Below are positions 43,956-52,894 of a stretch of 58,631 nucleotides of DNA, one piece after another. The stretch is from an uncultured Pelagibacteraceae bacterium (GTDB taxonomy: Bacteria; Pseudomonadota; Alphaproteobacteria; Pelagibacterales; Pelagibacteraceae). The DNA is taken from assembly GCA_902515485.1 (NCBI GenBank), contig CABXUR010000004.1, positions 1 through 58,631 of the forward strand. Direction: 5' to 3'. Under the pieces are notes generated by a model that saw only the letters and a program-made list of their open reading frames with translations, made no database searches and was not told the DNA's origin. A program made the position numbers and the translations under genes. Positions within the stretch are counted from its first letter, which is position 1, and every line of letters starts with the position of its first letter.

Positions 43956-44893
43956 AAATAGGGTTTATTGGTTTAGGAAATGTTGGAGGCAAACTAGCAG
44001 GAAGTTTGTTAAGGAATAAATTTGATTTAACTGTAAGAGACTTAGATGAAAATTTAACAGAAAATTTTAAAAATTTAGGAGCTAAGGTTGCAAGTTCTGC
44101 AAAAGAATTAACAGAACAAGTAGATTTAATTATTACATGTTTGCCGTCTCCAAAAATTTGTGCAGATGTTATGGAGGGTGAAAATGGAGTGCTAGAAGGT
44201 ATAACTCAAAATAAAATATGGCTTGAAATGAGTACTACTGATGAGAGTGAAATTAAAAGAATTGGCAAAAAGGTTATAGAAAAAAATGGTATACCTTTAG
44301 ATGGTCCAGTAAGCGGTGGTTGTCATAGGGCTGCTACTGGTAATATTGCTATCTTTGTTGGAGGAAATAGGGAGGCTTTTGAAAGAATTTTATCTGTATT
44401 AACTGTTATGGGTAGAAAAGTATTGCATACTGGTGAATTAGGTAGTGCCACAATTCTTAAAGTTATAACTAATTATTTAGCCTCAGTTCATTTAGTTGCA
44501 TTAGGTGAAGCCTGGGCAGTTGCTAAAAAATCAAATTTAAATCTTGCTAAAGCTTACAAAGGAATTGCAGTTTCCTCAGGGAATTCTTTTGTGCATGAAA
44601 CTGAAAGTCAGGTTATTTTAAATGGATCTTATAATATCAATTTTACTATGGACTTAGTATTAAAGGATACGGGATTATTTAATGATCTTGCAAAAAAATT
44701 AAATGCTGGATTAGAGATTTCTCCAAAAATTGTTGAAATATTTAAAGATGGTCAAAAAAAATATGGTTCAAGAGCATGGTCATCAATGATTGTTAAAAGA
44801 ATGGAAGATTCTAACAATATAGAATTTAGAGCAGATGGATTTCCTGAAGAGTTAACTGATAATGAAGCAGAAGAGAAGGGATATGAAATTTAA
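43952..44893 (+). CDS. 3-hydroxyisobutyrate dehydrogenase-like beta-hydroxyacid dehydrogenase
   Basis: This 313-residue NAD(P)-dependent enzyme of the beta-hydroxyacid dehydrogenase family has the Rossmann motif GFIGLGNVGGKLAGSLL at the N-terminus. The substrate motif is LDGPVSGGCHRAATGNIAIFVGG. The catalytic Lys is in GSATILKVITNYLAS. The family covers 3-hydroxyisobutyrate, tartronate semialdehyde, glyoxylate and other 3-hydroxyacid reactions. It overlaps the DMT transporter gene by four bases and is followed by a hairpin before proX. Confidence 0.87.
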   Translation: MKIGFIGLGNVGGKLAGSLLRNKFDLTVRDLDENLTENFKNLGAKVASSAKELTEQVDLIITCLPSPKICADVMEGENGVLEGITQNKIWLEMSTTDESEIKRIGKKVIEKNGIPLDGPVSGGCHRAATGNIAIFVGGNREAFERILSVLTVMGRKVLHTGELGSATILKVITNYLASVHLVALGEAWAVAKKSNLNLAKAYKGIAVSSGNSFVHETESQVILNGSYNINFTMDLVLKDTGLFNDLAKKLNAGLEISPKIVEIFKDGQKKYGSRAWSSMIVKRMEDSNNIEFRADGFPEELTDNEAEEKGYEI

Positions 44894-44909
44894 TACATTT
44901 TTTCTATTC

Positions 44910-44932
44910 CAGGTTGTAGTCATTTACACCTG
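44910..44932 (+). terminator. Weak hairpin terminator after the beta-hydroxyacid dehydrogenase gene
   Basis: The arms caggttgta (one bulged T) and tacacctg pair around a 6-base loop, 17 bases after the stop, followed by a T-rich stretch. It probably separates the dehydrogenase transcript from the proX transcript starting about 60 bases further on. Confidence 0.5.
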
Positions 44933-44991
44933 TTGATTTATTTTTCTCAATATGTTGTGATGAGAGAATATAAACTAGAAAAAGAGGAAAT

Positions 44992-46005
44992 ATGAAAATA
45001 ATTAAAAAAACATTACTTTCTATGTTTGCTGTTTTAAGCTTCACGTTATTTACAGGTGTAGCTAATGCAGCATGTGGAAAGATTACAATAGCAAATATGA
45101 ACTGGGCATCTGCTAACTTTATGGCTGAAGTTGATAAAGTAATCCTTGAAAAAGGATATGGATGTGATGTGGAACTAGTCCCTGGATCAACAATGCCAAC
45201 TTTCACTTCTATGCAAGAAAAAGGGGAGCCAGATATAGCTCCTGAATTTTGGGCAAATGCTGCAAAAGTTGAATTAGAGGCTGCAGTAGCTGAAGGAAAG
45301 TTACACTCAATTAACAAGGCACCTATCACAGGTTTAGGTGAAGGTTGGTGGGTACTACCTGCAACTTTAGAAAAGCATCCAGAATTAACATCTGCCGATG
45401 CAATTTTAAAGAGACCTGATTTATTCCCTCACCCAGAAGATCCATCAAAAGGTGGATTTCATATATGCCCTCCGGGATGGAACTGTGAATTAAGTAACAG
45501 AAACCATTTTAGAGCTTGGGAAATGGAAGCTAAAGGATGGATGATAGTTGAAACAGGTTCTGCTGCCGGGTTAGATGGATCTATTGCTAAAGCTGCAGAA
45601 AGAGGTGAAAACTGGTTTGGTTACTACTGGTCTCCAACAGCTATTATTGGAAAATACAATATGCAAGCTGTAGATATGGGTGAGTACGCTGGTAAAGATA
45701 ACTGGGATAACTGTTTATCAAAACCAGAACAAGAGTGTGCTAATCCTTTAAAATCTTCATGGGTTAAATCTGAAGTTTATAGTGTTGCAACTGACAACTT
45801 TAAGAAAACAGCTGGTAAAGATGGTATGGATTATCTTGAAAAAAGAACATACCCTGGTCCAGTTATGAACGGTATGTTAGTTTGGATGGGTGAAAACCAA
45901 GCAGAAGGTGCAGATGCTGCAATTGAATTCCTAAAAACACAAGAAGATGTGTGGACTAAATGGGTTTCAGGTTCAGCTGCTTCAAAAATCAAAAAAGCAC
46001 TTTAA
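44992..46005 (+). CDS. proX: Glycine-betaine/quaternary-amine ABC transporter substrate-binding protein
   Basis: This 337-residue periplasmic protein has a Sec signal peptide (MKIIKKTLLSMFAVLSFTLFTGVANA). It carries the OpuAC/ProX-type fold: GKITIANMNWASANFMAEV, VELVPGSTMPTFTSM and PEFWANAAKVELEAA. ENWFGYYWSPTAIIGKY holds Trp/Tyr residues that could form an aromatic cage for a quaternary ammonium group. Cysteine pairs (CPPGWNC, CLSKPEQEC) may form disulfides. An aagaggaaat ribosome site precedes the ATG. The ligand may be glycine betaine, carnitine, butyrobetaine, choline or DMSP. Confidence 0.9.
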   Translation: MKIIKKTLLSMFAVLSFTLFTGVANAACGKITIANMNWASANFMAEVDKVILEKGYGCDVELVPGSTMPTFTSMQEKGEPDIAPEFWANAAKVELEAAVAEGKLHSINKAPITGLGEGWWVLPATLEKHPELTSADAILKRPDLFPHPEDPSKGGFHICPPGWNCELSNRNHFRAWEMEAKGWMIVETGSAAGLDGSIAKAAERGENWFGYYWSPTAIIGKYNMQAVDMGEYAGKDNWDNCLSKPEQECANPLKSSWVKSEVYSVATDNFKKTAGKDGMDYLEKRTYPGPVMNGMLVWMGENQAEGADAAIEFLKTQEDVWTKWVSGSAASKIKKAL

Positions 46006-46021
46006 TAAGATAAATACTAAT

Positions 46022-46046
46022 CGGACCCGTTTAAATAACGGGTTCG
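46022..46046 (+). terminator. Hairpin between proX and proW
   Basis: A 10-bp stem (cggacccgtt/aacgggttcg, one G-T pair) with a 5-base loop lies 17 bases after the proX stop and is followed by attttaaaaat. The T tract is poor, so a partial terminator or mRNA 3'-end stabiliser is likely, again favouring binding protein over permease. Confidence 0.7.
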
Positions 46047-46071
46047 ATTTTAAAAATATGAAAAATTAAAT

Positions 46072-46959
46072 ATGGATTTTTTCAGTAAAATTCCAGTAAT
46101 GGATAGAGATGCTCTAAGAGAGCTAAAAAAAAGTATAGATTTCAGTTTCAAAGATTTTTCAAGAGAATATGGAGACTCAATAGAAGGTTTTTTTGATCCT
46201 CTTCTTTCTTTTTTAATTTTTTTAGAAAAATTATTAGTAAATACGCCGTGGCCTATAGTTATTGGTGTTTTTGGTATTTTAGCATGGATAGGATCTAGAA
46301 ATTATAAATTAGTAATTGGCACAATAGCCTGCTTTATAGTCATTGGTTATTTTGGAATGTGGAAAAATTGTATGGCAACAGTTGCAATTATTTCTGTCTC
46401 AACACTTGTTTGTATAGTGGTTGGAATACCAATTGGTATTTTAATGTCAAAATCAAGTAGAGCAGAAAGAGCTATATTGCCAGTTCTAGATATGATGCAA
46501 ACAATTCCAAGCTTTGTTTATCTAATACCTATTATTATGTTATTAGGAATTGGAAAAGTTCCAGGTTTATTGGCTGTATGTATTTATGCTTTACCTCCTG
46601 TTGTGAGGTTAACAAATTTAGGGATAAGAGAAGTAGATAAAGAAACTTTAGAAGCAGCTGAAGCTTTTGGTGCAACTCCGATGCAAAAATTAAGATCTGT
46701 TCAAATACCTTTGTCTCTTCCAACAATTTTTGCTGGAATAAATCAGACAATTATGATGGCTTTAGCAATGGTAGTAATTGCTTCTATGATTGGTGTAAGA
46801 GGATTAGGTGTTCCAATTTTGCAGGCAATTTCTAATCAATACTTGGCTCTAGGCTTGATGAATGGTCTAGCAATTGTTGCTCTAGCAATTATATTTGATA
46901 GGGTTACTCAGGAATACGGAAATAGAATTCAAAGACATCGTGGGATAACAAAAAAATAG
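46072..46959 (+). CDS. proW: Glycine-betaine/quaternary-amine ABC transporter permease
   Basis: This 295-residue permease of the ProW/OpuAB family has an N-terminal cytoplasmic segment and then six or more helices. LVCIVVGIPIGILMSKSSRAERAILPVLDMMQTIPSFVYLIP is the family hallmark (shown here as adjoining motifs VCIVVGIPIG and LDMMQTIPSFVYLIP). The EAA loop is EAAEAFGATPMQKLRSVQIPLSLPTI. It follows proX by 66 bases. Its ATPase partner proV is displaced to 48864, beyond two inserted genes. Confidence 0.92.
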   Translation: MDFFSKIPVMDRDALRELKKSIDFSFKDFSREYGDSIEGFFDPLLSFLIFLEKLLVNTPWPIVIGVFGILAWIGSRNYKLVIGTIACFIVIGYFGMWKNCMATVAIISVSTLVCIVVGIPIGILMSKSSRAERAILPVLDMMQTIPSFVYLIPIIMLLGIGKVPGLLAVCIYALPPVVRLTNLGIREVDKETLEAAEAFGATPMQKLRSVQIPLSLPTIFAGINQTIMMALAMVVIASMIGVRGLGVPILQAISNQYLALGLMNGLAIVALAIIFDRVTQEYGNRIQRHRGITKK

Positions 46960-46976
46960 ATTTTGATAATCCTCCT

Positions 46977-47624
46977 ATGCCTCAACTATTAATTCATAGA
47001 GGTCTTGCTAAAAAGAAATTCTTAGAAAATAATCTTAATTCTTTTAAATATTGTTTTAATAAAAAATATGGAATTGAAACAGATATTCATGCAACAAAAG
47101 ATAATGAGTTTATTTGTTTTCATGATTTTACACTTAAAAGAATTTTTAAAAAAAATTTGAGCGTAAAAAATCTAAATTATTCAAAAATTAGAGAAATAAG
47201 TGCTAGTCAAAATAATCCAGTTCCATTGTTAAAAGACATATTAATATTCTCAAAAAATAAATACCCATTATTTATTGAAATAAAGCCAACTTTATCAACA
47301 TCGCTACTTAGAAAGCTCTTAAAGGAGACGTCAAAATTTAAAAAATGTGTATTTATAACTTTTAAGCATGAAAATGTTTACAATTTATTAAAGATTAACA
47401 AAAATGTTAAAGTTGGATTATCTTTTGCACCACCTACCAGTATTAAGAAAATACTTAAAAAAGCGAATAATAAAGATATCAGCTGCTTAATATTAGATAA
47501 ATCATACTTAAATAACAAAAAAATTCAAAATTTAAAAATTGAAAAATATTTTTATACGATCAAGACCAAATTCGATTTTAATAAATATAAAAAAAATTCT
47601 AATTTAATTTTTGAGAATTTATAA
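46977..47624 (+). CDS. Glycerophosphodiester phosphodiesterase
   Basis: This 215-residue cytoplasmic GDPD-family enzyme hydrolyses glycerophosphodiesters such as glycerophosphocholine to glycerol 3-phosphate and an alcohol. Catalytic motifs are present: LIHRGLAKKKFLENNLNSF, then IETDIHATKDNEFICFHDFTLKRIF with the Glu/Asp metal ligands and second His, and LFIEIKP. It lacks a signal peptide and is shorter than UgpQ (about 250), with a compact C-terminal half. It begins 17 bases after proW. This suggests that the imported substrate may include glycerophosphocholine, or that released choline or betaine is used by its neighbours. Confidence 0.83.
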   Translation: MPQLLIHRGLAKKKFLENNLNSFKYCFNKKYGIETDIHATKDNEFICFHDFTLKRIFKKNLSVKNLNYSKIREISASQNNPVPLLKDILIFSKNKYPLFIEIKPTLSTSLLRKLLKETSKFKKCVFITFKHENVYNLLKINKNVKVGLSFAPPTSIKKILKKANNKDISCLILDKSYLNNKKIQNLKIEKYFYTIKTKFDFNKYKKNSNLIFENL

Positions 47625-47626
47625 AG

Positions 47627-48754
47627 TTATTGTTTTTTTAAATAATTTAATCTTCCAATTATTTCATCTCGATCCATATAATAACCTTGTAAATGTCTAT
47701 GCCCTGAGTTTGGATCAAACTCTGTTCTTCCATGCAATACTCTTCTATTATTAAATGAATATATGTCACCTGGTCCTAAACGAAATTTAATTTGAAACCT
47801 ATCATCATGTAATAAGTTTCCAAATCTATGGTGAGCTTTATAAACTTTTTCCATTAGATCAGGATGACAATCAAGCACATCCATTGTTGCTACACTAAAT
47901 CTAATATCATGAAAATCTCCATCTTTTGTCAAACTTATTGCTGGTGCATGAAAACCTCTATGAGATTCTTGTGTGTAATCCATATCTCTGAATTTTAGCG
48001 GTACGTTAACTAGCGTATCAAAAATTTCTTTTTCATTGTTCTTTAGATATTCTGCAACCGCAAACCCGTCTACAGCAGATGAGTCACCGCCTTTAGCTGA
48101 ATTAACTAAACAATGAAGAAATTGATATCCTGGAGGAAGTTCAAACCAAGGCAAATCCATATGATTTCTTAGCGCATGTGCTGTGTATGCTGAGTTATTT
48201 GGTTTTGGAATATTTATCACTTCAAAAGGTGTTTTAAAAAAAGTTTCACGTATGTGACTTATTCTATTAAGCAGTGGAAAAGCAGATCTTTTTTCTACTG
48301 GTGCGTTCTTAACTATTGCAATACCTGTATGATGCAAAAGCTCTAACCATTTTATCAAACCCTCATTAGAGTCTAGAATTTCATCATGTTCTATATAAAT
48401 TGACTCAAATTTATTTTCAAGATTTTGATCCCATAAATTGTAGGGAGAAATATATTTTGATTTATTTTTTAATGTATAGCAATTTTGACGAAGCCAATTC
48501 AGATCATAGAAACTGGTATGATCTCCCTCACTCCATTGAACTTCAAGAGATCCTTTGTCATCTATTTTAAAATCTTTTACTGATAAATTTTCTGAAACAT
48601 TTAAAATATTAAACATTCTATGATGAGAATCTTTGTCATGAGCTGTGGGACAATTATCTCTGAGCCACATATAGTTAAATTTACTTTCTTCACCATCACT
48701 CCATTTAATTTTTAAATCTGATGTATCTTTTTCAATTTTATCTATTTGAAACAT
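47627..48754 (-). CDS. Gamma-butyrobetaine hydroxylase-like Fe(II)/2-oxoglutarate dioxygenase
   Basis: This 375-residue protein has two parts. The N-terminal zinc-binding GBBH-like domain (about 1-100) has FNYMWLRDNCPTAHDKDSHHR and DLNWLRQNC. The C-terminal TauD-type dioxygenase fold has iron ligands HMDLPWFELPPG (His-x-Asp) and the distal His in RRVLHGRTEFD, with Arg for 2-oxoglutarate nearby. Gamma-butyrobetaine hydroxylase makes L-carnitine; trimethyllysine hydroxylase is a close relative. The carnitine dehydrogenase remnant and the quaternary-amine transporter nearby support a butyrobetaine/carnitine role. It is convergent with GDPD and divergent from proV. Confidence 0.85.
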   Translation of the reverse strand: MFQIDKIEKDTSDLKIKWSDGEESKFNYMWLRDNCPTAHDKDSHHRMFNILNVSENLSVKDFKIDDKGSLEVQWSEGDHTSFYDLNWLRQNCYTLKNKSKYISPYNLWDQNLENKFESIYIEHDEILDSNEGLIKWLELLHHTGIAIVKNAPVEKRSAFPLLNRISHIRETFFKTPFEVINIPKPNNSAYTAHALRNHMDLPWFELPPGYQFLHCLVNSAKGGDSSAVDGFAVAEYLKNNEKEIFDTLVNVPLKFRDMDYTQESHRGFHAPAISLTKDGDFHDIRFSVATMDVLDCHPDLMEKVYKAHHRFGNLLHDDRFQIKFRLGPGDIYSFNNRRVLHGRTEFDPNSGHRHLQGYYMDRDEIIGRLNYLKKQ

Positions 48755-48863
48755 TAACTGATGATTATTTACTCATTAAAATTTGTCAATGCAATTAATG
48801 GTTGCAATACTTGATTTCTTCCCTTTAATCTATGAAGCAGTTTTGTTACAAGTTCATTGCAAA

Positions 48864-49886
48864 ATGTCAAAAATAGAAATCAATAATATTTATAAAATCT
48901 TTGGTAATAAGCCACAATCAGTAATGCAAATGGTTAAAGATGGGGCGACTAAAGAGGAAGTTTTAGAAAAAACTGGTCACACCGTGGGACTAGATAACGT
49001 TTCATTAAAAATTGAAGAAGGAGAAACCTTTGTTTGCATGGGATTATCTGGATCAGGAAAATCTACATTAATAAGACATCTTAACAGATTAATTGAGCCC
49101 ACTTCTGGCGAAATCTTAGTTGAAGGCACAAATGTTATGTCTTTGAATAAACAAGAACTGATCGAATTTAGAAGACATAAGATGAGTATGGTTTTTCAAA
49201 GATTTGGTCTTTTCCCACATAAAACTGTTATTCAAAATGTAGCGTATGGACTAGAGATGAGAAATATTACTCAAGAAGAAAGAGACAAAATAGCAATGGA
49301 AAAGATTGAGGCTGTTGGACTTAGTGGTTTTGAAAATCAATATCCCAATCAATTATCTGGAGGTATGCAACAAAGAGTTGGTCTTGCTAGAGCTTTAGCA
49401 ACAGACTCAGATATCATGTTAATGGACGAAGCATTTAGTGCTTTAGATCCTTTGATAAGAAGTGATATGCAAAAACAATTAATTTCTCTTCAGTCAGAAT
49501 TAAAAAAAACAATTGTCTTTATAACTCATGATTTAGATGAGTCCCTAAGACTTGGAAATCATATTGCAATTTTAAACGCAGGTAAATTAGTTCAAGTTGG
49601 AACTCCTGTTGATATTGTTATGAATCCAGCAGATGATTATGTTGCAGCATTTGTTAAAGATGTAAATAGAGCAAAGGTTTTAAAAGCAAAAGTAATTATG
49701 ACTGATGCTAAAGAAGGACAACCTTCTGGAGAAAACAGATTAAAAGTTCATGAAGACGAATTTTTAGAAGAATTTTTACCAAAAATTGTTCTTAATGATG
49801 TGGTTGTTGATGTCGTAGACTCAGCTGGACATATAAAAGGATATATAACAAATAAAGAATTACAATCTTCTTTAGTTAAATCTTAA
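48864..49886 (+). CDS. proV: Glycine-betaine/quaternary-amine ABC transporter ATP-binding protein
   Basis: This 340-residue ATPase of the ProV/OpuAA family begins MSKIEINNIYKIFGNKP. ProV-type EVLEKTGHTVGLDNVSL precedes Walker A MGLSGSGKSTLIRHLNRL. Signature LSGGMQQRVGLARAL, Walker B IMLMDEAFSALDPLIR and switch His VFITHDLDESL follow. The short C-terminal tail has one CBS-like strand set (VVDVVDSAGHIKGYITNKEL). An upstream in-frame ATG at 48783 would add 27 hydrophobic residues not expected in a cytoplasmic ATPase, so I start at 48864. It serves proX-proW although separated from them. Confidence 0.9.
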   Translation: MSKIEINNIYKIFGNKPQSVMQMVKDGATKEEVLEKTGHTVGLDNVSLKIEEGETFVCMGLSGSGKSTLIRHLNRLIEPTSGEILVEGTNVMSLNKQELIEFRRHKMSMVFQRFGLFPHKTVIQNVAYGLEMRNITQEERDKIAMEKIEAVGLSGFENQYPNQLSGGMQQRVGLARALATDSDIMLMDEAFSALDPLIRSDMQKQLISLQSELKKTIVFITHDLDESLRLGNHIAILNAGKLVQVGTPVDIVMNPADDYVAAFVKDVNRAKVLKAKVIMTDAKEGQPSGENRLKVHEDEFLEEFLPKIVLNDVVVDVVDSAGHIKGYITNKELQSSLVKS

Positions 49887-49946
49887 AATGAATTACCAGC
49901 AATTCTTTAAAGTTGTGAAGAGTATGAATATTATTTTAAATAATTA

Positions 49947-51167
49947 ATGTTAGAAATCAAAAATCTAACAGAGATCACAAGCAATGGGCTCTGCATAGGT
50001 TGTGGACTTTGTCAAAGTGTTGTTGGAAAAGAGAAAATTAAAATTTCAATGACTGATAAAGGAAGATTAGAACCAAGAGAAACAACATCTTTATCTAATG
50101 AAGACTTTAGAAAAATAAAAGAAATATGTCCTGGTGTATTAGTTGAGGGATTACCTAAAAAAGAGATAAGTAAAAATTCAAAAGAGGATTTAATATGGGG
50201 AGTTTACAATTCTTTATACTACGCATGGTCATCTGATAAAGATATCAGATTTCAAAGTTCAACCGGAGGGCTTTTAAATGGAATTTCTTTATATCTGCTA
50301 GAAACTAATAATATAGATTTCATTTTACATACTGCGGGAGACCCCGACAAACCAATGAGAAGTATTCCAAAGTTCAGCTATTCAAAAAAAGATTTGTTAA
50401 ATTGTGAGAGTAGATCAAGATATGGTCCCGCCTCACCTTTAAGTAAATTTAATGAAGCCCTAGATAAAAATAAAAATTTTGCTTTTATTGGAAAGCCTTG
50501 TGATATTTCTGCAATTAGACTTCTCTCAAAAACTGATAAAAGAGTAGATAAATATTGTAAATATTTATTAACTCTTGTCTGTGGTGGTTCTACAGAATTT
50601 ACTAAATCTCAAGATTTTATAGAAAGCTACAATATTAAAGAAGAAGAGCTAGATATTTTTAGATACAGAGGATACGGCAATCCTGGTCTGATGTACGTCA
50701 GAACAAAGGATGGAAGAGAACATGATAAAGAATATAATTCATTTTGGGGAGATGAAAGTAACTGGAGAGTTCATTTTAGATGTAAGATTTGTCCTGACGC
50801 AATAGGTGAAAGCGCAGATATAGCTGCCCTTGATACATGGAGGGGTGGATCTCCTAAAGGAGAGGATGAAGGATTTAATGCAGCAATTGTAAGAACTCAA
50901 AAAGGATTAGATTTATTAAATAGAGCAGTTGAAGATGGATATATTGAAAAAGGAAATCATTTAAAAATTCATGATATAAATGACTTTCAGCCTCATCAGG
51001 TAAATAAAAAAAAATCTGTATACGCAAGACATTTAGGTCTTAAAAAAAATAATTTACCTATTGTTGAAACTAGTGGATTAAGAATAAAAGAACTTTATGA
51101 TAATAATGAAAGTGAATTTAATTTTAAAGAAGAAGAAGGTATCACTTTAAGGATAAATAAAATTTAA
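49947..51167 (+). CDS. FrhB-like iron-sulfur flavoprotein (coenzyme F420 hydrogenase beta-subunit family)
   Basis: This 406-residue protein of the FrhB/FpoF/HCAR superfamily has the N-terminal cluster motif GLCIGCGLCQSV. FQSSTGGLLNGISLYLL, CESRSRYGPASPL and FIGKPCDISAIRLL follow. A later set reads LVCGGST and HFRCKICPDAIGESADIAALDTW. Relatives are F420-reducing hydrogenase beta subunits, chlorophyll-related reductases (HCAR, BciB) and unknown ferredoxin-dependent flavoproteins. No F420 biosynthesis genes are in view. It is followed without gap by the SDR gene, suggesting joint action on an unidentified substrate. Confidence 0.82.
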   Translation: MLEIKNLTEITSNGLCIGCGLCQSVVGKEKIKISMTDKGRLEPRETTSLSNEDFRKIKEICPGVLVEGLPKKEISKNSKEDLIWGVYNSLYYAWSSDKDIRFQSSTGGLLNGISLYLLETNNIDFILHTAGDPDKPMRSIPKFSYSKKDLLNCESRSRYGPASPLSKFNEALDKNKNFAFIGKPCDISAIRLLSKTDKRVDKYCKYLLTLVCGGSTEFTKSQDFIESYNIKEEELDIFRYRGYGNPGLMYVRTKDGREHDKEYNSFWGDESNWRVHFRCKICPDAIGESADIAALDTWRGGSPKGEDEGFNAAIVRTQKGLDLLNRAVEDGYIEKGNHLKIHDINDFQPHQVNKKKSVYARHLGLKKNNLPIVETSGLRIKELYDNNESEFNFKEEEGITLRINKI

Positions 51168-51950
51168 ATGAATATTTTAAAAAATAAAAAAATAATTATT
51201 TCAGCTGGTGCATCTGGTATAGGTTTAGCTACTGCAAAAATTTGTCTTGCTAGAGGAGCATATGTCTATCTATGTGATATTAATACAAAATCTCTAAGTA
51301 AATTGAATAAAAATTCATTAAAGAATAAAAGATTATTTACTTACTATTGTGATGCCTCTGATGAAAAACAAGTTTCTGATTTTTTCCAAAAAGTAAAAAA
51401 GAAAACAAAAAAAATTGATGCTTTAATTAATAATGTAGGAATAGCTGGTCCTACTGGATCTCTTGAAGAATTAAAATCAAAAGATTGGGAAAATACATTA
51501 CATGTAGATGTTAATAGTCATTTTTATTTTACAAAAAAATCAATTCCTTTACTTAAAAAATCCAAAAATGGTTCAATAATAAATATCTCATCAACTGCCG
51601 GGATACTTGGTTTTCCATTGCGTTCTCCTTATGCGGCAAGTAAATGGGCTATCATTGGTGTTACAAAAACATTAGCGATGGAACTTGGTAAGTTTAATAT
51701 TAGAGTTAATGCTGTATGTCCTGGTACAATTAGAGGTGATAGAATGAAAAGAGTAATAAGAGATAAAGCAAAATTCACTAAAGTATCAACAAAAGCTATT
51801 GAAAAAGATTTTATTTCAATGAGTTCAATGAAACAATGGATCCTTGAAGAAGATATTGGAAAAATGTGTTCTTTTTTAATTTCTGATGATTCAAGTAGAG
51901 TTTCTGGACAAGTGATATCTGTTGATGGCCATACTGAAAGAAATGATTAA
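51168..51950 (+). CDS. Short-chain dehydrogenase/reductase
   Basis: This 260-residue classical SDR has the cofactor motif ISAGASGIGLATA (a variant of TGxxxGxG). CDASDEKQV, INNVGIAG, catalytic Ser in INISSTAGILG and Tyr/Lys in YAASKWAIIGVTK follow. RVNAVCPGTIRGDRM and GQVISVDGHTE close it. Asp in YLCDIN after the second strand favours NAD over NADP. The substrate is unknown. It starts directly after the FrhB-like stop and ends one base from the convergent carnitine dehydrogenase gene, so a role in carnitine-related oxidation is possible. Confidence 0.88.
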   Translation: MNILKNKKIIISAGASGIGLATAKICLARGAYVYLCDINTKSLSKLNKNSLKNKRLFTYYCDASDEKQVSDFFQKVKKKTKKIDALINNVGIAGPTGSLEELKSKDWENTLHVDVNSHFYFTKKSIPLLKKSKNGSIINISSTAGILGFPLRSPYAASKWAIIGVTKTLAMELGKFNIRVNAVCPGTIRGDRMKRVIRDKAKFTKVSTKAIEKDFISMSSMKQWILEEDIGKMCSFLISDDSSRVSGQVISVDGHTERND

Positions 51951-51951
51951 A

Positions 51952-52894
51952 TTATCTTAATTTTTTTTCATACTTTTTTCTGAGCTTCTGAAGTTCAACA
52001 AGATATTCATCTCTTATATTTGCAATGTTTGTAACCGATTTTCCTTTAGATTGTTTTTTTGTGCCTGCTACTAATCTATTTATTAACTTATTTGATAATT
52101 TTGGAGCTTTTAACTTTGTCCAAGGTAATTTTAAGGCTGGACCAAATTGTTCTAACATATGTCTCATACCAGCCTTTCCTCCTGCTAAATGAAAAGTTAG
52201 GAAAGTTCCCATTAATGACCATCTCAATCCTGGCCCATCTTCGATTGCTCTATCTAAATCTTCAGTAGTTGCATGTCCTTCACTGATTATATGTAATCCT
52301 TCTCTCCACAAAGCCTCTTGCAATCTATCTGATAAATAACCAGGTAGTTCATGCTTAACCATTATTGGATTCATGGAAATTGATTTATAAAATTTTTTAG
52401 CAGTGTCTAAGTATTTTTTTGAAGTTTTTTTACCAGGCACAATTTCAACTGCGGGTAATAAATAAACTGGGTTAAATGGATGTCCAATAATTGTTCTTTG
52501 GGGGTTTCTACATTTAGAATAAATTTTAGTAGGTAATAATCCTGACGAACTAGATGAAATTATCGCTTTAGGTTTCGCATATTTGCCTATTGTTGCCATT
52601 AATCTAGTTTTTAAAGCATAATTTTCGCTAGCACATTCTTGAATAAAATCTGCATCTTTCACCGCCTCTTCAAGAGAAGTAAAATATTTAAAATTTTTTA
52701 ATTTAAGTGTTTTTTTTATTAAAAAGCTTTTTAACGTAGGGCCATGTTCTCTTAATTTCAGATATTAAATTTTTTTTAAGTTTTAAATCTTTATCAAAGG
52801 CATAAACAATTTTATCATGTGCCAAACAACGAATTATCCATCCGGCACCAATAACACCCGTTCCTATAATAGCTATTTTTTTTATTTTATTCAT
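51952..52894 (-). pseudogene. lcdH: L-carnitine dehydrogenase gene interrupted by a homopolymer frameshift
   Basis: Two reading frames together encode one 3-hydroxyacyl-CoA-dehydrogenase-family enzyme resembling L-carnitine dehydrogenase (carnitine to 3-dehydrocarnitine). The 5' part (52894-52703) has the NAD motif IAIIGTGVIGAGWIIRCLA and ends at a stop in KLFNKKNT. The 3' part continues in another frame (LKNFKYFTSLEEAVKDADFIQE) to SSSSSGLLPTKI, GHPFNPVYLLPAVEIVPG, LPGYLSDRLQEALWREGLHI, GPGLRWSLMGTFLTFHLAG and GPALKLPWTKL. The shift lies at an 8-base homopolymer at 52710-52717. Removing one base restores a 313-residue protein of normal family length. No other lesion is seen, so a sequencing error or ribosomal/polymerase slippage is as likely as true decay. 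Confidence 0.85.

Noticed and set aside
44894-44991. Riboswitch upstream of proX
   Set aside because: The 98-base gap shows only one weak hairpin near the preceding gene's end. There are no paired conserved helices or expression-platform structure that I can identify.
48783-48863. Upstream start for proV adding 27 residues
   Set aside because: The added residues are hydrophobic and unlike the start of any ProV ATPase; the family sequence begins at the ATG at 48864.
51952-52894. Two separate small genes instead of one frameshifted carnitine dehydrogenase
   Set aside because: The two frames carry the N- and C-terminal parts of one enzyme in the right order and meet at a homopolymer. Neither half is a complete domain set alone.
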